64,000 bases of DNA from G963666935 sp963666935 (GCA_963666935.1 OY762936.1:806001-870000); one strand, 5' to 3'. Counted from the first letter of the stretch, positions 18,849-27,591 are shown. The notes: generated by a model not told the origin, from the letters alone. Numbers and translations: made by a program.

Positions 18849-18962
18849 ATGAAAGTCAGGCCTTCGGTAAAACCCATTTGTGAGAAATGCAAGATCATCA
18901 AACGCAAGGGCCATGTCATGGTGATTTGTGAGAACCCAAAGCATAAACAAAAGCAGGGTTGA
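18849..18962 (+). CDS. rpmJ: 50S ribosomal protein L36
   Basis: A 37-residue zinc protein, exactly the family length: MKVRPSVKPICEKCKIIKR... with Cys11, Cys14, Cys27 and His32 as ligands. ACAGGAGGAAGAAACG precedes the ATG. Last gene before a 391-base gap. Confidence 0.97.
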   Translation: MKVRPSVKPICEKCKIIKRKGHVMVICENPKHKQKQG

Positions 18963-19353
18963 GTATGCAGGCGCTTAGGGGACTGCCCGACATGTGGCGG
19001 GTGGCTTCCCAAGCGGGGATTCCCATGCTGCACGAAAGAGAAACTGTTGACAACGGCAGGGGATTTTTGCTAAAATAGTTAGGTTACAGCGGCATCATCT
19101 CGATGCTGCGTGTATCCGTCTTGGAATGAAATATTCGGGCTATGTCCCGGGTATTTTCATGGGTAATTACTTGTCGGTGCGGCTGCCGCGGCTTGCCGCC
19201 GCGGAATCCGGCGAGCGGATTATATATCTCCGCGCAAACCTTGTTTGGTTTGCCGAGGCGGGAGGCCAAGAGGCCGCCCCTGCGGTCGGCGCAAGCTGAC
19301 TGCACGCGGCGCAACGCTGCGAAACCACTATTATTTTTTCGGAGGTAAATGGA
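18963..19353 (+). other. rpmJ-rpsM intergenic region: long structured leader
   Basis: No open frame here has coding features. Downstream of the promoter lies a GC-rich leader with hairpins: CCGCGGC/GCCGCGG at 19186-19204, and a CAAACC/GGTTTG pair near 19236-19253. A T-rich stretch (TTATTTTTTC) precedes the rpsM ribosome binding site. The length and folding suggest a regulatory leader, but I recognise no known ribosomal-protein leader motif. Confidence 0.5.
19047..19076 (+). promoter_or_regulatory. Promoter of the rpsM-rpsK-rpsD-rpoA-rplQ operon
   Basis: Consensus TTGACA, 18-base spacer, TAAAAT. It gives the alpha operon its own transcription start near 19083, about 270 bases before rpsM. Confidence 0.8.
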
Positions 19354-19722
19354 ATGGCACGTATTTCTGGTGTAGACTTACCCAGAGACAAGCGAGTTGA
19401 AATCGGCCTTACCTACATTTTCGGTATTGGTCATAAAACAGCTAGTGAAATTCTGGCTGGAACAGGCATCAGCCCGGACATTCGCGTACGCGATCTGACC
19501 GAGGACGATGTGAGCAAACTCAGGGAATATATTGACCGCCACGTAAAGGTTGAGGGCGATCTAAGACGCGAGACTTCTATGAATATCAAGCGTTTGATCG
19601 AAATCGGCTGCTACCGCGGTGTGCGTCATCGTAAGGGTCTGCCCGTAAGGGGACAGAGCACGAAGCAAAACGCTCGTACGCGCAAGGGACCCAAGCGTAC
19701 CATGGGCGGCAAGAAGAAATAA
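19354..19722 (+). CDS. rpsM: 30S ribosomal protein S13
   Basis: A 122-residue S13 starting MARISGVDLPRDKRVEIGLT, with the C-terminal RGVRHRKGLPVRGQSTKQN-type basic tail that contacts P-site tRNA. TCGGAGGTAAATGGA precedes the ATG. First gene of the alpha operon. Confidence 0.98.
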   Translation: MARISGVDLPRDKRVEIGLTYIFGIGHKTASEILAGTGISPDIRVRDLTEDDVSKLREYIDRHVKVEGDLRRETSMNIKRLIEIGCYRGVRHRKGLPVRGQSTKQNARTRKGPKRTMGGKKK

Positions 19723-19737
19723 GGAGGGAGAGAGAGA

Positions 19738-20145
19738 ATGGCAGCAGCAAAAGGCAAGGCCAAAAAGGCCGTCAGTCGTAAGCGTCGCGAAAAGAAAAAC
19801 ATCGAAAAGGGTGCAGCACATATCCGCTCTTCCTTTAACAACACCATGGTGACCATCACCGACCTCCAGGGCAACGCGATTTCCTGGGCGTCTTCCGGCG
19901 GCCTCGGCTTCCGTGGCAGCAAGAAGAGCACACCCTTTGCGGCTCAGATGGCTTCCGAAACTGCCGCAAAGGCGGCGATGGAGCATGGTCTGCGCACCGT
20001 TGAGGTCTATATTAAGGGCCCCGGATCCGGCCGTGAGGCCGCTATCCGCGCCCTGCAGAGCGCAGGCCTTGACGTGATTATGATTAAGGACGTGACACCC
20101 ATACCGCATAACGGTTGCCGTCCGCCCAAACGCAGAAGAGTTTAA
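19738..20145 (+). CDS. rpsK: 30S ribosomal protein S11
   Basis: A 135-residue S11: FNNTMVTITDLQGNAISWAS, GSKKSTPFAAQMA and the C-terminal DVTPIPHNGCRPPKRRRV. Located on the 30S platform. AAGGAGGGAGAGAGAGA precedes the ATG. Confidence 0.98.
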   Translation: MAAAKGKAKKAVSRKRREKKNIEKGAAHIRSSFNNTMVTITDLQGNAISWASSGGLGFRGSKKSTPFAAQMASETAAKAAMEHGLRTVEVYIKGPGSGREAAIRALQSAGLDVIMIKDVTPIPHNGCRPPKRRRV

Positions 20146-20156
20146 GGAGGCAGACA

Positions 20157-20786
20157 ATGGCTAGATATACAGATTCCGTTTGCAGGCAGTGCCGCCGGGA
20201 AGGCGTAAAGCTTTTCCTCAAGGGCGACCGCTGCTACACGGCGAAGTGCGCGGTGGTTAAGCGCCACACCATACCCGGCCAGCACGGTCAGGCAAGGCAG
20301 CGCAAACAGTCCGAATACGGCCTTCAGCTGCGTGAGAAGCAGAAGTGCCGCAGAGCCTATGGGGTATTGGAATCCCAATTTCGGAAATACTACGACTTGG
20401 CCGCCAACATGCGCGGCGTAACGGGCGAAAATATGCTCTGCCTCTTGGAGCGCAGACTTGATAACGTGGTGTTCCGCCTCGGTTTCGCCAACAGCCGGCC
20501 CATGGCGCGCCAAATGGTCAATCATGGTCTTATTCGCGTGGATGGCCAGAAGTTGGATATCGCCAGTTATCTCGTGAAACCCGGTCAGGTTATCTCAATC
20601 CGGGATCGCAACCGCGATATGGAACATCTCAAGGAACTTCGGGAGCAGGGCGCTTCTAAGCCCATTTCCAAGTGGCTTGAGCTTAACGCGGAGGAGTTAA
20701 CCGGCAAGGTTGTCGCAATGCCGCAGCGTGACGATATCGATCTTACCATCGAGGAGCATCTCATCGTCGAGTTTTACTCCAGGTAA
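20157..20786 (+). CDS. rpsD: 30S ribosomal protein S4, zinc form
   Basis: A 209-residue S4 starting MARYTDSVCRQCRREG. Cys9, Cys12, Cys26 and Cys31 form the zinc site of C-plus S4 proteins; the S4 RNA-binding domain (RLDNVVFRLGFANSRPMARQ) follows. Nucleates 30S assembly and often controls its own synthesis. The ATG at 20157 follows AAGGAGGCAGACA; the reading from 20115 overlaps rpsK and is rejected. Confidence 0.98.
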   Translation: MARYTDSVCRQCRREGVKLFLKGDRCYTAKCAVVKRHTIPGQHGQARQRKQSEYGLQLREKQKCRRAYGVLESQFRKYYDLAANMRGVTGENMLCLLERRLDNVVFRLGFANSRPMARQMVNHGLIRVDGQKLDIASYLVKPGQVISIRDRNRDMEHLKELREQGASKPISKWLELNAEELTGKVVAMPQRDDIDLTIEEHLIVEFYSR

Positions 20787-20842
20787 TCGTAGCGCTTACT
20801 GCCCTAATCGATCGACCAGTACTGAAGAGAGGGGATATGTGA

Positions 20843-21784
20843 ATGATAGAAATCGAAAGACCCAAAATCGAATGTGTGGAACTGAACAACAACTACGGCA
20901 AGTTTGTGGTAGAGCCCTTGGAGCGTGGCTTCGGCATCACGCTCGGGAACTCCCTGCGCCGTATCCTGTTATCCTCGCTCCCCGGCGTTGCGGTTTCTTC
21001 CATCAAAATTGACGGCGTACTGCACGAGTTTTCCACCATCGAAGGTGTCAGAGAAGATGTAACCGAAATTGTCCTCAACCTCAAAGAGCTTTGCATCAAG
21101 ATGCATGCCGATGGTCAAAAAAAGATCATTGTGGATGCTTCCGGTGCGTGTGAAGTGAAGGCGGGCGACATGATTGTCGACTCCGATGTGGAGATCATTA
21201 ACCCGGAGCTGCACATCGCATCACTGGATGATGGTGCAAAACTCTACATGGAGATCGTCATTGAAAGCGGTCGCGGCTATGCGACCGCCGATCGAAACAA
21301 AAAGCCCGACATGCCCATTGGGCAGGTCGCGGTGGACTCCATCTTTACCCCAATTCGCAAGGTGAATTTCAACGTGGAAGACACGCGCGTGGGCCAAATT
21401 ACAGACTACGATAAACTGAGCCTAGAGGTCTGGACCGACGGCACGATCAAGCCCGACGAGGCCGTAAGCCTAGCGGCGAAAATCCTCACTGAGCATCTGA
21501 CGCTGTTTATCAACCTCACTGAAAACGTGCAGAGTGTTGAAATTATGGTGGAAAAGGAAGAGGACAAGAAAGAAAAGATTCTGGAGATGACCATCGAAGA
21601 GTTGGATCTTTCCGTCCGTTCCTATAACTGCCTCAAGCGTGCGGGTATCAATACTGTTGACGAACTCGTTCAGCGCAACGAGGAAGAGATGATGAAGGTA
21701 CGGAACCTGGGCCGTAAATCGCTGGAAGAAGTTCAGCAGAAGCTTACCGCTTTGGGTTTGACTTTGCGCCATACCGAAGATTGA
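20843..21784 (+). CDS. rpoA: RNA polymerase subunit alpha
   Basis: A 313-residue alpha subunit: FVVEPLERGFGITLGNSLRR in the assembly domain, and the C-terminal DNA- and activator-binding domain (EELDLSVRSYNCLKRAGI, NLGRKSLEEVQQKL). Start ATG at 20843 after GAGAGGGGATATGTGA. It follows rpsD after 56 bases in the usual alpha operon position. Confidence 0.98.
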   Translation: MIEIERPKIECVELNNNYGKFVVEPLERGFGITLGNSLRRILLSSLPGVAVSSIKIDGVLHEFSTIEGVREDVTEIVLNLKELCIKMHADGQKKIIVDASGACEVKAGDMIVDSDVEIINPELHIASLDDGAKLYMEIVIESGRGYATADRNKKPDMPIGQVAVDSIFTPIRKVNFNVEDTRVGQITDYDKLSLEVWTDGTIKPDEAVSLAAKILTEHLTLFINLTENVQSVEIMVEKEEDKKEKILEMTIEELDLSVRSYNCLKRAGINTVDELVQRNEEEMMKVRNLGRKSLEEVQQKLTALGLTLRHTED

Positions 21785-21815
21785 TCCTTTATAAGAGTAA
21801 CAAGGAGGAATGAAC

Positions 21816-22307
21816 ATGCCAAACCGTAAGCTGAATATGTCAGGCGACCAGCGCAATGCGTTGCTGCGTAATCTGACCACTGCGCTTCTGTGGAACGGGA
21901 AAATCGTTACCACTGAGACGCGTGCCAAAGAAGTGCGCCCCATCGCCGAGAAATTGATTACACTCGCCGTGAGCGAATACAAAAACACCGTAAAGGTTGA
22001 GAAGGAGATGCCCAACGCGAAGCAACAGCTGGTCAAGATGGAAAAGGTCAACGACCTACCCTCCAAGCTGCATGCCCGCAGGCAGATCATGGAGTATCTC
22101 TATGATATTCCCGAGCCCAAAAAGGAGAAGGAAAGCAAGAGTGAGTATGCTGCCCGCACCAAGGGCCATGCCCATCCCGTGGTTGAGAAGCTTTTCGATG
22201 AGATCGCGCCCAAGTATCAAGACCGCAAGGGCGGGTATACTCGCATCATGAAGATGGGTCCCCGTCGGGGCGATGCCACCGAGATGGCAGTAATTGAACT
22301 TATCTGA
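21816..22307 (+). CDS. rplQ: 50S ribosomal protein L17, with an insertion
   Basis: Begins MPNRKLNMSGDQRNALLRNL and ends in the L17 signature RIMKMGPRRGDATEMAVIEL. At 163 residues it is ~45 longer than the common 113-120; the extra charged segment lies around residues 55-120, between the TLAVSEY part and the VVEKLFDEIAPKY part. The start at 21816 is preferred over ATG 21810 by spacing from AAGGAGG. Last gene of the ribosomal superoperon, directly followed by a terminator. Confidence 0.96.
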   Translation: MPNRKLNMSGDQRNALLRNLTTALLWNGKIVTTETRAKEVRPIAEKLITLAVSEYKNTVKVEKEMPNAKQQLVKMEKVNDLPSKLHARRQIMEYLYDIPEPKKEKESKSEYAARTKGHAHPVVEKLFDEIAPKYQDRKGGYTRIMKMGPRRGDATEMAVIELI

Positions 22308-22316
22308 CACAAACAT

Positions 22317-22347
22317 AAAAATTCCGAAGCATTGCTTCGGAATTTTT
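22317..22347. terminator. Bidirectional terminator after rplQ
   Basis: Perfect 14-bp stem AAAAATTCCGAAGC with 3-base loop and T-run; separates rplQ from the convergent zinc-ribbon gene. Confidence 0.9.
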
Positions 22348-22362
22348 ATGCCCATTATTTGC

Positions 22363-22758
22363 TTAATAGATGTTGGCTAGGCCGTTTGAAACGGTATCTA
22401 GGGAAGAGAAGAGCGCTGCGCTGAAAAAGGCGCATGCCACAATGGTCAGCACGCCAAAACAGATTCGGATGGCCAGCCACACCAGTTTTGCCTGAGACCA
22501 ATGTCTGCGGTTTTCGTTGATGTTCCCGCTGAAACTCCATACCAGATAGAGAACAAGGTTTGCGATGGGGATTTTGGCCAAAAACTCCATAAGGAAAAAA
22601 TCCCACATGGACAGGGACTTGGTGCCATCGTTCCCGGCCGGTGCATAATAGGCGGGCGCCGGCTGCGCGCTTATGCATTGGGCGGCAAGCTTCGCACCGC
22701 ATCCGGTGCAGAAGGCGGAGGATTCCAGATTCTCCCGGCCACAATTCGGACATTTCAT
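22363..22758 (-). CDS. Small zinc-ribbon membrane protein
   Basis: A 131-residue protein. The first 26 residues form a double-CxxC zinc ribbon (CPNCGRENLESSAFCTGCG); a Pro/Ala-rich linker follows, then two predicted membrane helices (~56-76 and ~92-120). This architecture is common in Bacillota and has no assigned function. AGGAGGTACCG precedes the ATG on the minus strand. It shares the upstream region with the decarboxylase gene. Confidence 0.8.
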   Translation of the reverse strand: MKCPNCGRENLESSAFCTGCGAKLAAQCISAQPAPAYYAPAGNDGTKSLSMWDFFLMEFLAKIPIANLVLYLVWSFSGNINENRRHWSQAKLVWLAIRICFGVLTIVACAFFSAALFSSLDTVSNGLANIY

Positions 22759-22832
22759 TTCATCGGTACCTCCTGGAGATTGTTGTTTTCACGCTATTAT
22801 ACCATAAAATGAGGGCAGATGCGGCGAGATTG

Positions 22833-22861
22833 TGTGCACACGGAACGATATGTGGTATAAT
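22833..22861 (+). promoter_or_regulatory. Candidate promoter of the PLP decarboxylase gene
   Basis: TATAAT at 22856-22861 with a weak -35 TGTGCA 17 bases upstream. Confidence 0.5.
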
Positions 22862-22892
22862 CGAACTGCAAATCTAACACTCGGAGGCAATT

Positions 22893-24080
22893 ATGCGGGA
22901 TAAACTGGATACACTGCGCAATGAACAGACACCTTTCTATCTGTATGACGCCGAGATGATCGAGCGCAATGCAAAACAGCTCATAGATGATTTTCCTTCT
23001 GCGAGTATACTCTACTCTGTCAAGGCCAATCCCTTTCCGCCGGTGATGCGGCTGATCGCACAGCAGGGGATCGGCGGGGACGCAGCTTCACGCAATGAGG
23101 TGCTGCTGGCGCTGGACTGCGGTATGAAACCCGAGGACATCTTCTATTCTGCGCCTGGCAAAACGGCGGAGGATATCGCGGGGGTGCTGGGCAAGTGCAC
23201 TGTCATTGCCGATAGTCTGGGCGAAATCCGTAGGATTGAACAAATCGCGGCAGACCTTGGACTTCAGGCAAAAATCGGCATACGCGTCAATCCCGATTTT
23301 TCCATGTTTGGCGATGTGGGGGGCAGCAGTAAATTTGGCGTGGATGAGGAAGCACTTATTGAGGCGGCGGAAGAAATTCGCGGGATGAACAACGTCGTAG
23401 TCTGCGGCGTTCATGTGCATGTACGCTCTCAGGTGTTGAATACGGAGGCCCTGATGAAGTATCACGCGCGGGTCTATGACCTGGCGGTGCGGCTAAAAGA
23501 AACGTGCGAATTTGCGATAGAAACCATAAACTTTGGCAGCGGCATCGGGGTGGTCTACTCCGCCGCGGCGGAGAAGCCGCTGGACTATGCGCGGCTGTCC
23601 GAGAATTTTCGAAAGCTGGCCGAGAAAAACGAAAGGGGCCTCAAGGCCCGGCTGCTGATAGAATCCGGACGGTTCCTGACCTGCCACGCCGGAACTTATG
23701 TGACCGAAGTGGTAGATATCAAGAAATCCCGGGGCAAGAAATATCTTGTGGTGAAAAACGGCTTAAACGGCTTTTTTAAGCCCGCCATCAAAGAGATGCT
23801 GGCCAATGCCGCGCCGGGGCCGAATTTTGGCGCAGAGCCCCTTTATACCTCTGATCATGCCTACGAGATCCACATCCTTACCGATGAAGAAAAAACGGAG
23901 GTTGTGGACATCGCGGGGAACCTTTGCACGGCGGTAGACCTGCTGGCGGTGAATTTTGAGGTCCCTGTGGCGAAGATTGGCGATCGGGTCACGATCTCCA
24001 ACGCGGGGAGCTACGCCTACACGTTAAGCCCCCTGCTCTTTGCGGACAACGGCAGGCCTGAACAGTATCTGGTGAAATAA
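22893..24080 (+). CDS. Fold-type III PLP-dependent decarboxylase (lysA/ornithine decarboxylase family)
   Basis: A 395-residue alanine-racemase-fold decarboxylase. The PLP lysine is Lys44 in YSVKANP; GVHVHVRSQ and the phosphate-binding NFGSGIGV follow, with ESGRFLTCHAGTY in the middle and a C-terminal beta domain carrying AGNLCTAVDLLA, where family enzymes have a catalytic Cys. It resembles diaminopimelate decarboxylase in layout, but the usual DGGMND motif reads NGLNGFFKP and the GPxCES motif reads GNLCTA. That looks more like the BtrK group acting on carrier-bound or atypical substrates, so I do not call it lysA. ACTCGGAGGCAATT precedes the ATG; apparently monocistronic. Confidence 0.75.
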   Translation: MRDKLDTLRNEQTPFYLYDAEMIERNAKQLIDDFPSASILYSVKANPFPPVMRLIAQQGIGGDAASRNEVLLALDCGMKPEDIFYSAPGKTAEDIAGVLGKCTVIADSLGEIRRIEQIAADLGLQAKIGIRVNPDFSMFGDVGGSSKFGVDEEALIEAAEEIRGMNNVVVCGVHVHVRSQVLNTEALMKYHARVYDLAVRLKETCEFAIETINFGSGIGVVYSAAAEKPLDYARLSENFRKLAEKNERGLKARLLIESGRFLTCHAGTYVTEVVDIKKSRGKKYLVVKNGLNGFFKPAIKEMLANAAPGPNFGAEPLYTSDHAYEIHILTDEEKTEVVDIAGNLCTAVDLLAVNFEVPVAKIGDRVTISNAGSYAYTLSPLLFADNGRPEQYLVK

Positions 24081-24106
24081 CAGGCAAGGAATGTATAGAA
24101 TCTTTT

Positions 24107-24132
24107 GGCGGGCATAGAATGCCCGCCTTTTT
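24107..24132 (+). terminator. Terminator of the PLP decarboxylase gene
   Basis: Perfect 7-bp stem GGCGGGC/GCCCGCC with 7-base loop and TTTTT tail. Confidence 0.85.
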
Positions 24133-24183
24133 CGTTGCAAAGTGGTTTTTTTGTATCTCTGCTCAAAAAAATGAATATTTTTC

Positions 24184-24212
24184 TTGACATTGAATATAGT
24201 ATTGTATATATT
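24184..24212 (+). promoter_or_regulatory. Promoter of the HTH/membrane pair
   Basis: TTGACA, 17-base spacer, TATATT, embedded in repeated TATAGTAT-like units (24196-24240) that could be operator sites for the HTH protein encoded next. Confidence 0.75.
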
Positions 24213-24274
24213 AAGTATAGTATAGTATACATAATATACTGCATGGAGCAAGGCTTTTGTACATGGAGGCGAAT

Positions 24275-24481
24275 ATGAACCTGCGAAACAATATTAGGAA
24301 ATATCGGTTTGAGCACTGCGAAATGACGCAGCAGGAGCTTGCCAATGAAGTCGGGGTCACAAGACTCACCATACACTCCATTGAAACCGGCAAGTTTATG
24401 CCATCTACGCTGTTGGCGCTAAAAATCGCAAAGTTTTTCGGCAAAACCGTGGAAGACATTTTTATGATTGAAGAGGAATGA
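24275..24481 (+). CDS. Small HTH (Xre/Cro) transcriptional regulator
   Basis: A 68-residue single-domain regulator: MNLRNNIRKYRFEHCEMTQQ, then the helix-turn-helix QQELANEVGVTRLTIHSIET and KFFGKTVEDIFMIEEE, typical of short Xre proteins of the YozG kind. GGAGGCGAAT places the start at 24275 rather than 24257. Directly upstream of a membrane protein gene, a common pairing in which the regulator controls the pair. Confidence 0.85.
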   Translation: MNLRNNIRKYRFEHCEMTQQELANEVGVTRLTIHSIETGKFMPSTLLALKIAKFFGKTVEDIFMIEEE

Positions 24482-24495
24482 GGAGGGAAATAAAT

Positions 24496-25371
24496 ATGAA
24501 AAGGCTGAACCGTTATTCACTGATCGCGGGGATCATGATGCTCTGCTTGGTTTTAGGCAACTTCATACTGCTCTCTGAGATGAAAGGTGCGATTGAGACA
24601 GGCACAGCAATGCGTCCATGGGCGGCGGAAACCGTAGCCTGTTTTCTGATCGTGCTCGGACTCTTCCATCTGTGGGGGATTACCGGCCTGATTTTGCAGT
24701 TTAGGTACTTAAAAAGCGCGAGCATCCTGAGGGCGATTGCATTTGTAATCGGAATATTATCGCTATTTTTTCTAGCGGTGGACGTGGCGATGCTCGGCGA
24801 TATCGGAAAGGAATATCCACTTCACTTTGATGTATCCGGTGAGTGGCGAATCGTTTTCATAGGGCATTCTGTTCATGGGCTGTTTGCCGCACTTCTGGGG
24901 GTACAAAGCGCCTTAGGATTGACGAAGTTTTCAAAGAACAAAAAAACAGAGGCAGCGATGAAAGATGAAGTCGTATTTCTCACGGTTCAGCAGGTGGGCG
25001 TCATATCTGCACTTTTGGGGCTGGCATGCCTGCTTGTGTTGACGCGGGCAGGAATTCCGCAGATATATCTGGGAGGATTGCTATTCCTTTCCTGCATTGT
25101 GGTTCTCATTCCCTACGGACTTGCGGCAACATTTTGGTTTTTTACAAAGCGAAAGGAGAAGCCTGCGGACTGGTATGATGAAAAGCAGTTTTCGGACTTG
25201 TCGCTGGGGGCGCTCATTGCGCTGATCGTTACAGTATTGCTCACCATCATCTTTTACGCGCTGGCATCCTTTAAAGTCATGGAAGTAACCATGGCGCTCT
25301 GGTTTCCTTTCTACTTGCTCCTCACACTGCTGATCTTTTCCGGGAGCATCCTCCGCCGGAACAGCAGATGA
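24496..25371 (+). CDS. Polytopic membrane protein of unknown function
   Basis: A 291-residue protein with about eight hydrophobic helices in two similar halves, (~7-130 and ~160-285), and no recognised catalytic motif. The start at 24496 follows GAGGAGGGAAATAA and MKRLNRYSLIAGIMM. Its partner is the HTH gene 14 bases upstream, and the pair ends in a hairpin. I do not recognise the family; DUF2975-like two-gene modules have the same layout but a shorter membrane protein. Confidence 0.7.
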   Translation: MKRLNRYSLIAGIMMLCLVLGNFILLSEMKGAIETGTAMRPWAAETVACFLIVLGLFHLWGITGLILQFRYLKSASILRAIAFVIGILSLFFLAVDVAMLGDIGKEYPLHFDVSGEWRIVFIGHSVHGLFAALLGVQSALGLTKFSKNKKTEAAMKDEVVFLTVQQVGVISALLGLACLLVLTRAGIPQIYLGGLLFLSCIVVLIPYGLAATFWFFTKRKEKPADWYDEKQFSDLSLGALIALIVTVLLTIIFYALASFKVMEVTMALWFPFYLLLTLLIFSGSILRRNSR

Positions 25372-25390
25372 TTGATATGCTAAACCCAAT

Positions 25391-25434
25391 AAAAAAGCTG
25401 AGATATCTGGGATTCCAAATATCTCAGCTTTTTA
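25391..25434. terminator. Bidirectional terminator after the membrane protein gene
   Basis: Perfect 15-bp stem AAAAAGCTGAGATAT with T-run. It sits exactly where the aminotransferase remnant on the other strand is cut off. Confidence 0.85.
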
Positions 25435-25435
25435 T

Positions 25436-25801
25436 TGATATCCCCCACGGGGATCGTCTTGCCCCACTGAGCGCTGAGCACGTCCGTGTTCAGGCCCTTG
25501 CGGGTGCAGATTTCAATGGAGCGGTTTTCAAAGCATCCGTGGCTGACCACAAACACGTTGTCGCCGCGCTTGGTGCAGTTGGCAATGGCCATCTCCAGCG
25601 CGGTGGTGCCGGTACCTGCCAGTGGGAAGGTTTTGCCGGAGCAGTTAAACAGCTCAGCCAAGGCGGAATGCGTTGCAGCCGGCGCCAATCTTTGACGAAG
25701 CGGGGATCGCCAAACACCTGAATCTCCCGGGCCATCTGCGCGCGGATAGAATCAATGACGGGGGTGGGGCCGGGAATCATAACCAGCCCCTTGTTATCCA
25801 T
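25436..25801 (-). pseudogene. Remnant of a class V aminotransferase (alanine-glyoxylate/serine-pyruvate type)
   Basis: The minus strand starts MDNKGLVMIPGPTPVIDS...FVKDWR, the normal N-terminus of this PLP family. Near 25680 the frame changes and continues as ELFNCSGKTFPLAGTGTTALEMAIANCTKRGDNVFVVSHG...VLSAQWGKTIPVGD. Only about 120 of the usual ~370-380 residues remain; the PLP-lysine region is absent and the remnant stops against the terminator at 25391-25434. With both a frameshift and loss of two thirds of the gene, it is dead. Confidence 0.85.
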
Positions 25802-25966
25802 AGTTACATCTCTCTAAGAAATTGCTTAAACGATAACGGAAAGAGGCTGCCAGATTTCAAAAAAAGAAAGCAGTGGCCGCATTTCTGATGTGATTTCCGA
25901 CCACTATAATGTATCAAAAGAAATTGGCATACAAGCACTAAAACCAATTGTTCAAAATATAGACAA

Positions 25967-25995
25967 TTGACCAAAACGGAATATGCGTGTAAGAT
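25967..25995 (+). promoter_or_regulatory. Promoter of the LCP protein gene
   Basis: TTGACC, 17-base spacer, TAAGAT, about 95 bases before the coding start. The rest of 25802-26088 shows nothing else recognisable. Confidence 0.6.
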
Positions 25996-26088
25996 CGGGA
26001 TAGTAATAGATTGCAAACCCAAAGGGCGTTGCGGTAGCGCAGCGCCACCCGGGATACGCAAAAAAATGGAGCATAGCAGGCATATAAA

Positions 26089-27576
26089 GTGAAGAAGAAT
26101 GTAATTATTATTGTGGCATCGCTTGCCGCGCTGATCCTTGCCGTGGGGATTTGGGCGGCGGTGAGCTATCACAGAATTGTGGAAAACCCGGCTAGCGTAT
26201 TTGAGCCGTCGGTGGCTATGGCAACGCCCACACCGACGCCTGTCGTCACGGCGGAACCTACGGCTAAGCCCACGCTGTCCCCGGAGGAACTACAGGCGCA
26301 GGCGGAGCAGGAGCTGAAAGATACGGCGGATCCGGGGTTTATGAAGAACCGGGTCAACATTCTTTTGCTGGGCTGGGATCAGAGCCCGGAACGGGAAGAC
26401 GAGGACAGCAGCTTGTATCGGGACGAGGATAACAACTTCCGCAGCGATGTCATGATGATTCTAAGCGTGGATTTTGAAAACAAGGATGTGCGGCTCATCT
26501 CTATCCCCCGGGACACCATGGCAAATGTCTACAATACCACGGGCCATTGGAAGATCAACGCCGCCTTTGCCAAAGGCGGAAGCGTTGAGGGAGAGGGCTT
26601 CGACTACGCCATCAAAACGGTGGAAAATCTCATGGGCATTTCCATTTCTTACTACGCCGGCGTAGATATGACGGGCGTGAAGGCCGTGGTGGATGCTATG
26701 GGCGGCGTGGATTATAATGTGGATCTGCGAATTGTCCTTAACGGGCGGGTTCTGGAAACCGGATACCAGCATATGAACGGCCAGCAAGTGCTGGATTACT
26801 GCCGTGCCCGCAAGGGCTACGGCACGGATATCAACCGTGCGGATCGGCAGCAGCGGATGCTCTTTTCGATTTTTGAACAGTTGCAAAGCCGCAAACAGCT
26901 GGTGAATGTACCCAAGATCTTTTTGTCCGTAAAGGATTACGTCCATACCAACCTCTCCGTGGAGCAAATCGCGGCTCTGGCTGTGTTCGGCATGGATATT
27001 GATCCACAGACACAGCTGTTCCGCCATACTTTGAAGGGTAAGTACATGAGCAACACGCCGTACAGCGGCGCCGCCTTCTATGTGCTGGATACGAAAGCTC
27101 TCAAAGACCTGGTAAAAGAGATTTTCGGCGTCACGCTCAAGCCCGATTATCGGTTTGACTACCGCTATGTGGAGGTGGATATCGCGGCGGCGGATGCATT
27201 GGAATATGTGGCAGGCGCGGAATACCTCTGCGGCCTTTTCGGGGTGGACATCACGAATCCCGATTATTTGCAGGCACAGGCATATACGCCGGAGACCTAC
27301 GGAATTATCGGTCAAGTGGCTGCCTATGCACAAACGGCGCGCAATGTAGCGACGCGGCATATGCCTAAAAACTTAACGGATAAGGAAAAATACGAATTTT
27401 TACAGCAGCCTCTGGACGAGGATGCCATCGCCACGGCGCAGGAAGTGCTGATGCAGAACATGTATGCGCTGTGTGCCTCTTACGGCCTGAATAAAACCAA
27501 CGTGGAAAAAAAACTGCTGCCCAAAGAGTTTTATGATATCCTTAGTGACGGTTCCACATACAATTACGGAGGCTGA
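26089..27576 (+). CDS. LytR-CpsA-Psr (LCP) family cell-wall protein
   Basis: A 495-residue membrane-anchored protein: an N-terminal helix (~3-24), a Pro/Thr-rich stalk, then the LCP domain from ~85 with NILLLGWDQ, SDVMMILSVDFENKDVRLIS, IPRDTMANV, KINAAFAKGG and NRADRQQRMLF. LCP enzymes transfer lipid-linked glycopolymers (teichoic acid, capsule) to peptidoglycan outside the cell. The start is GTG at 26089 with only a weak AGCAGG site; no better Met lies between it and the anchor. The ~190-residue C-terminal extension beyond the LCP core is unassigned. Confidence 0.88.
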   Translation: MKKNVIIIVASLAALILAVGIWAAVSYHRIVENPASVFEPSVAMATPTPTPVVTAEPTAKPTLSPEELQAQAEQELKDTADPGFMKNRVNILLLGWDQSPEREDEDSSLYRDEDNNFRSDVMMILSVDFENKDVRLISIPRDTMANVYNTTGHWKINAAFAKGGSVEGEGFDYAIKTVENLMGISISYYAGVDMTGVKAVVDAMGGVDYNVDLRIVLNGRVLETGYQHMNGQQVLDYCRARKGYGTDINRADRQQRMLFSIFEQLQSRKQLVNVPKIFLSVKDYVHTNLSVEQIAALAVFGMDIDPQTQLFRHTLKGKYMSNTPYSGAAFYVLDTKALKDLVKEIFGVTLKPDYRFDYRYVEVDIAAADALEYVAGAEYLCGLFGVDITNPDYLQAQAYTPETYGIIGQVAAYAQTARNVATRHMPKNLTDKEKYEFLQQPLDEDAIATAQEVLMQNMYALCASYGLNKTNVEKKLLPKEFYDILSDGSTYNYGG

Positions 27577-27591
27577 CAAAAGGAGAGATCA

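Noticed and set aside
22893..24080. Calling the PLP decarboxylase lysA
   Set aside because: The diaminopimelate-specific motifs are altered; only the family assignment is safe.
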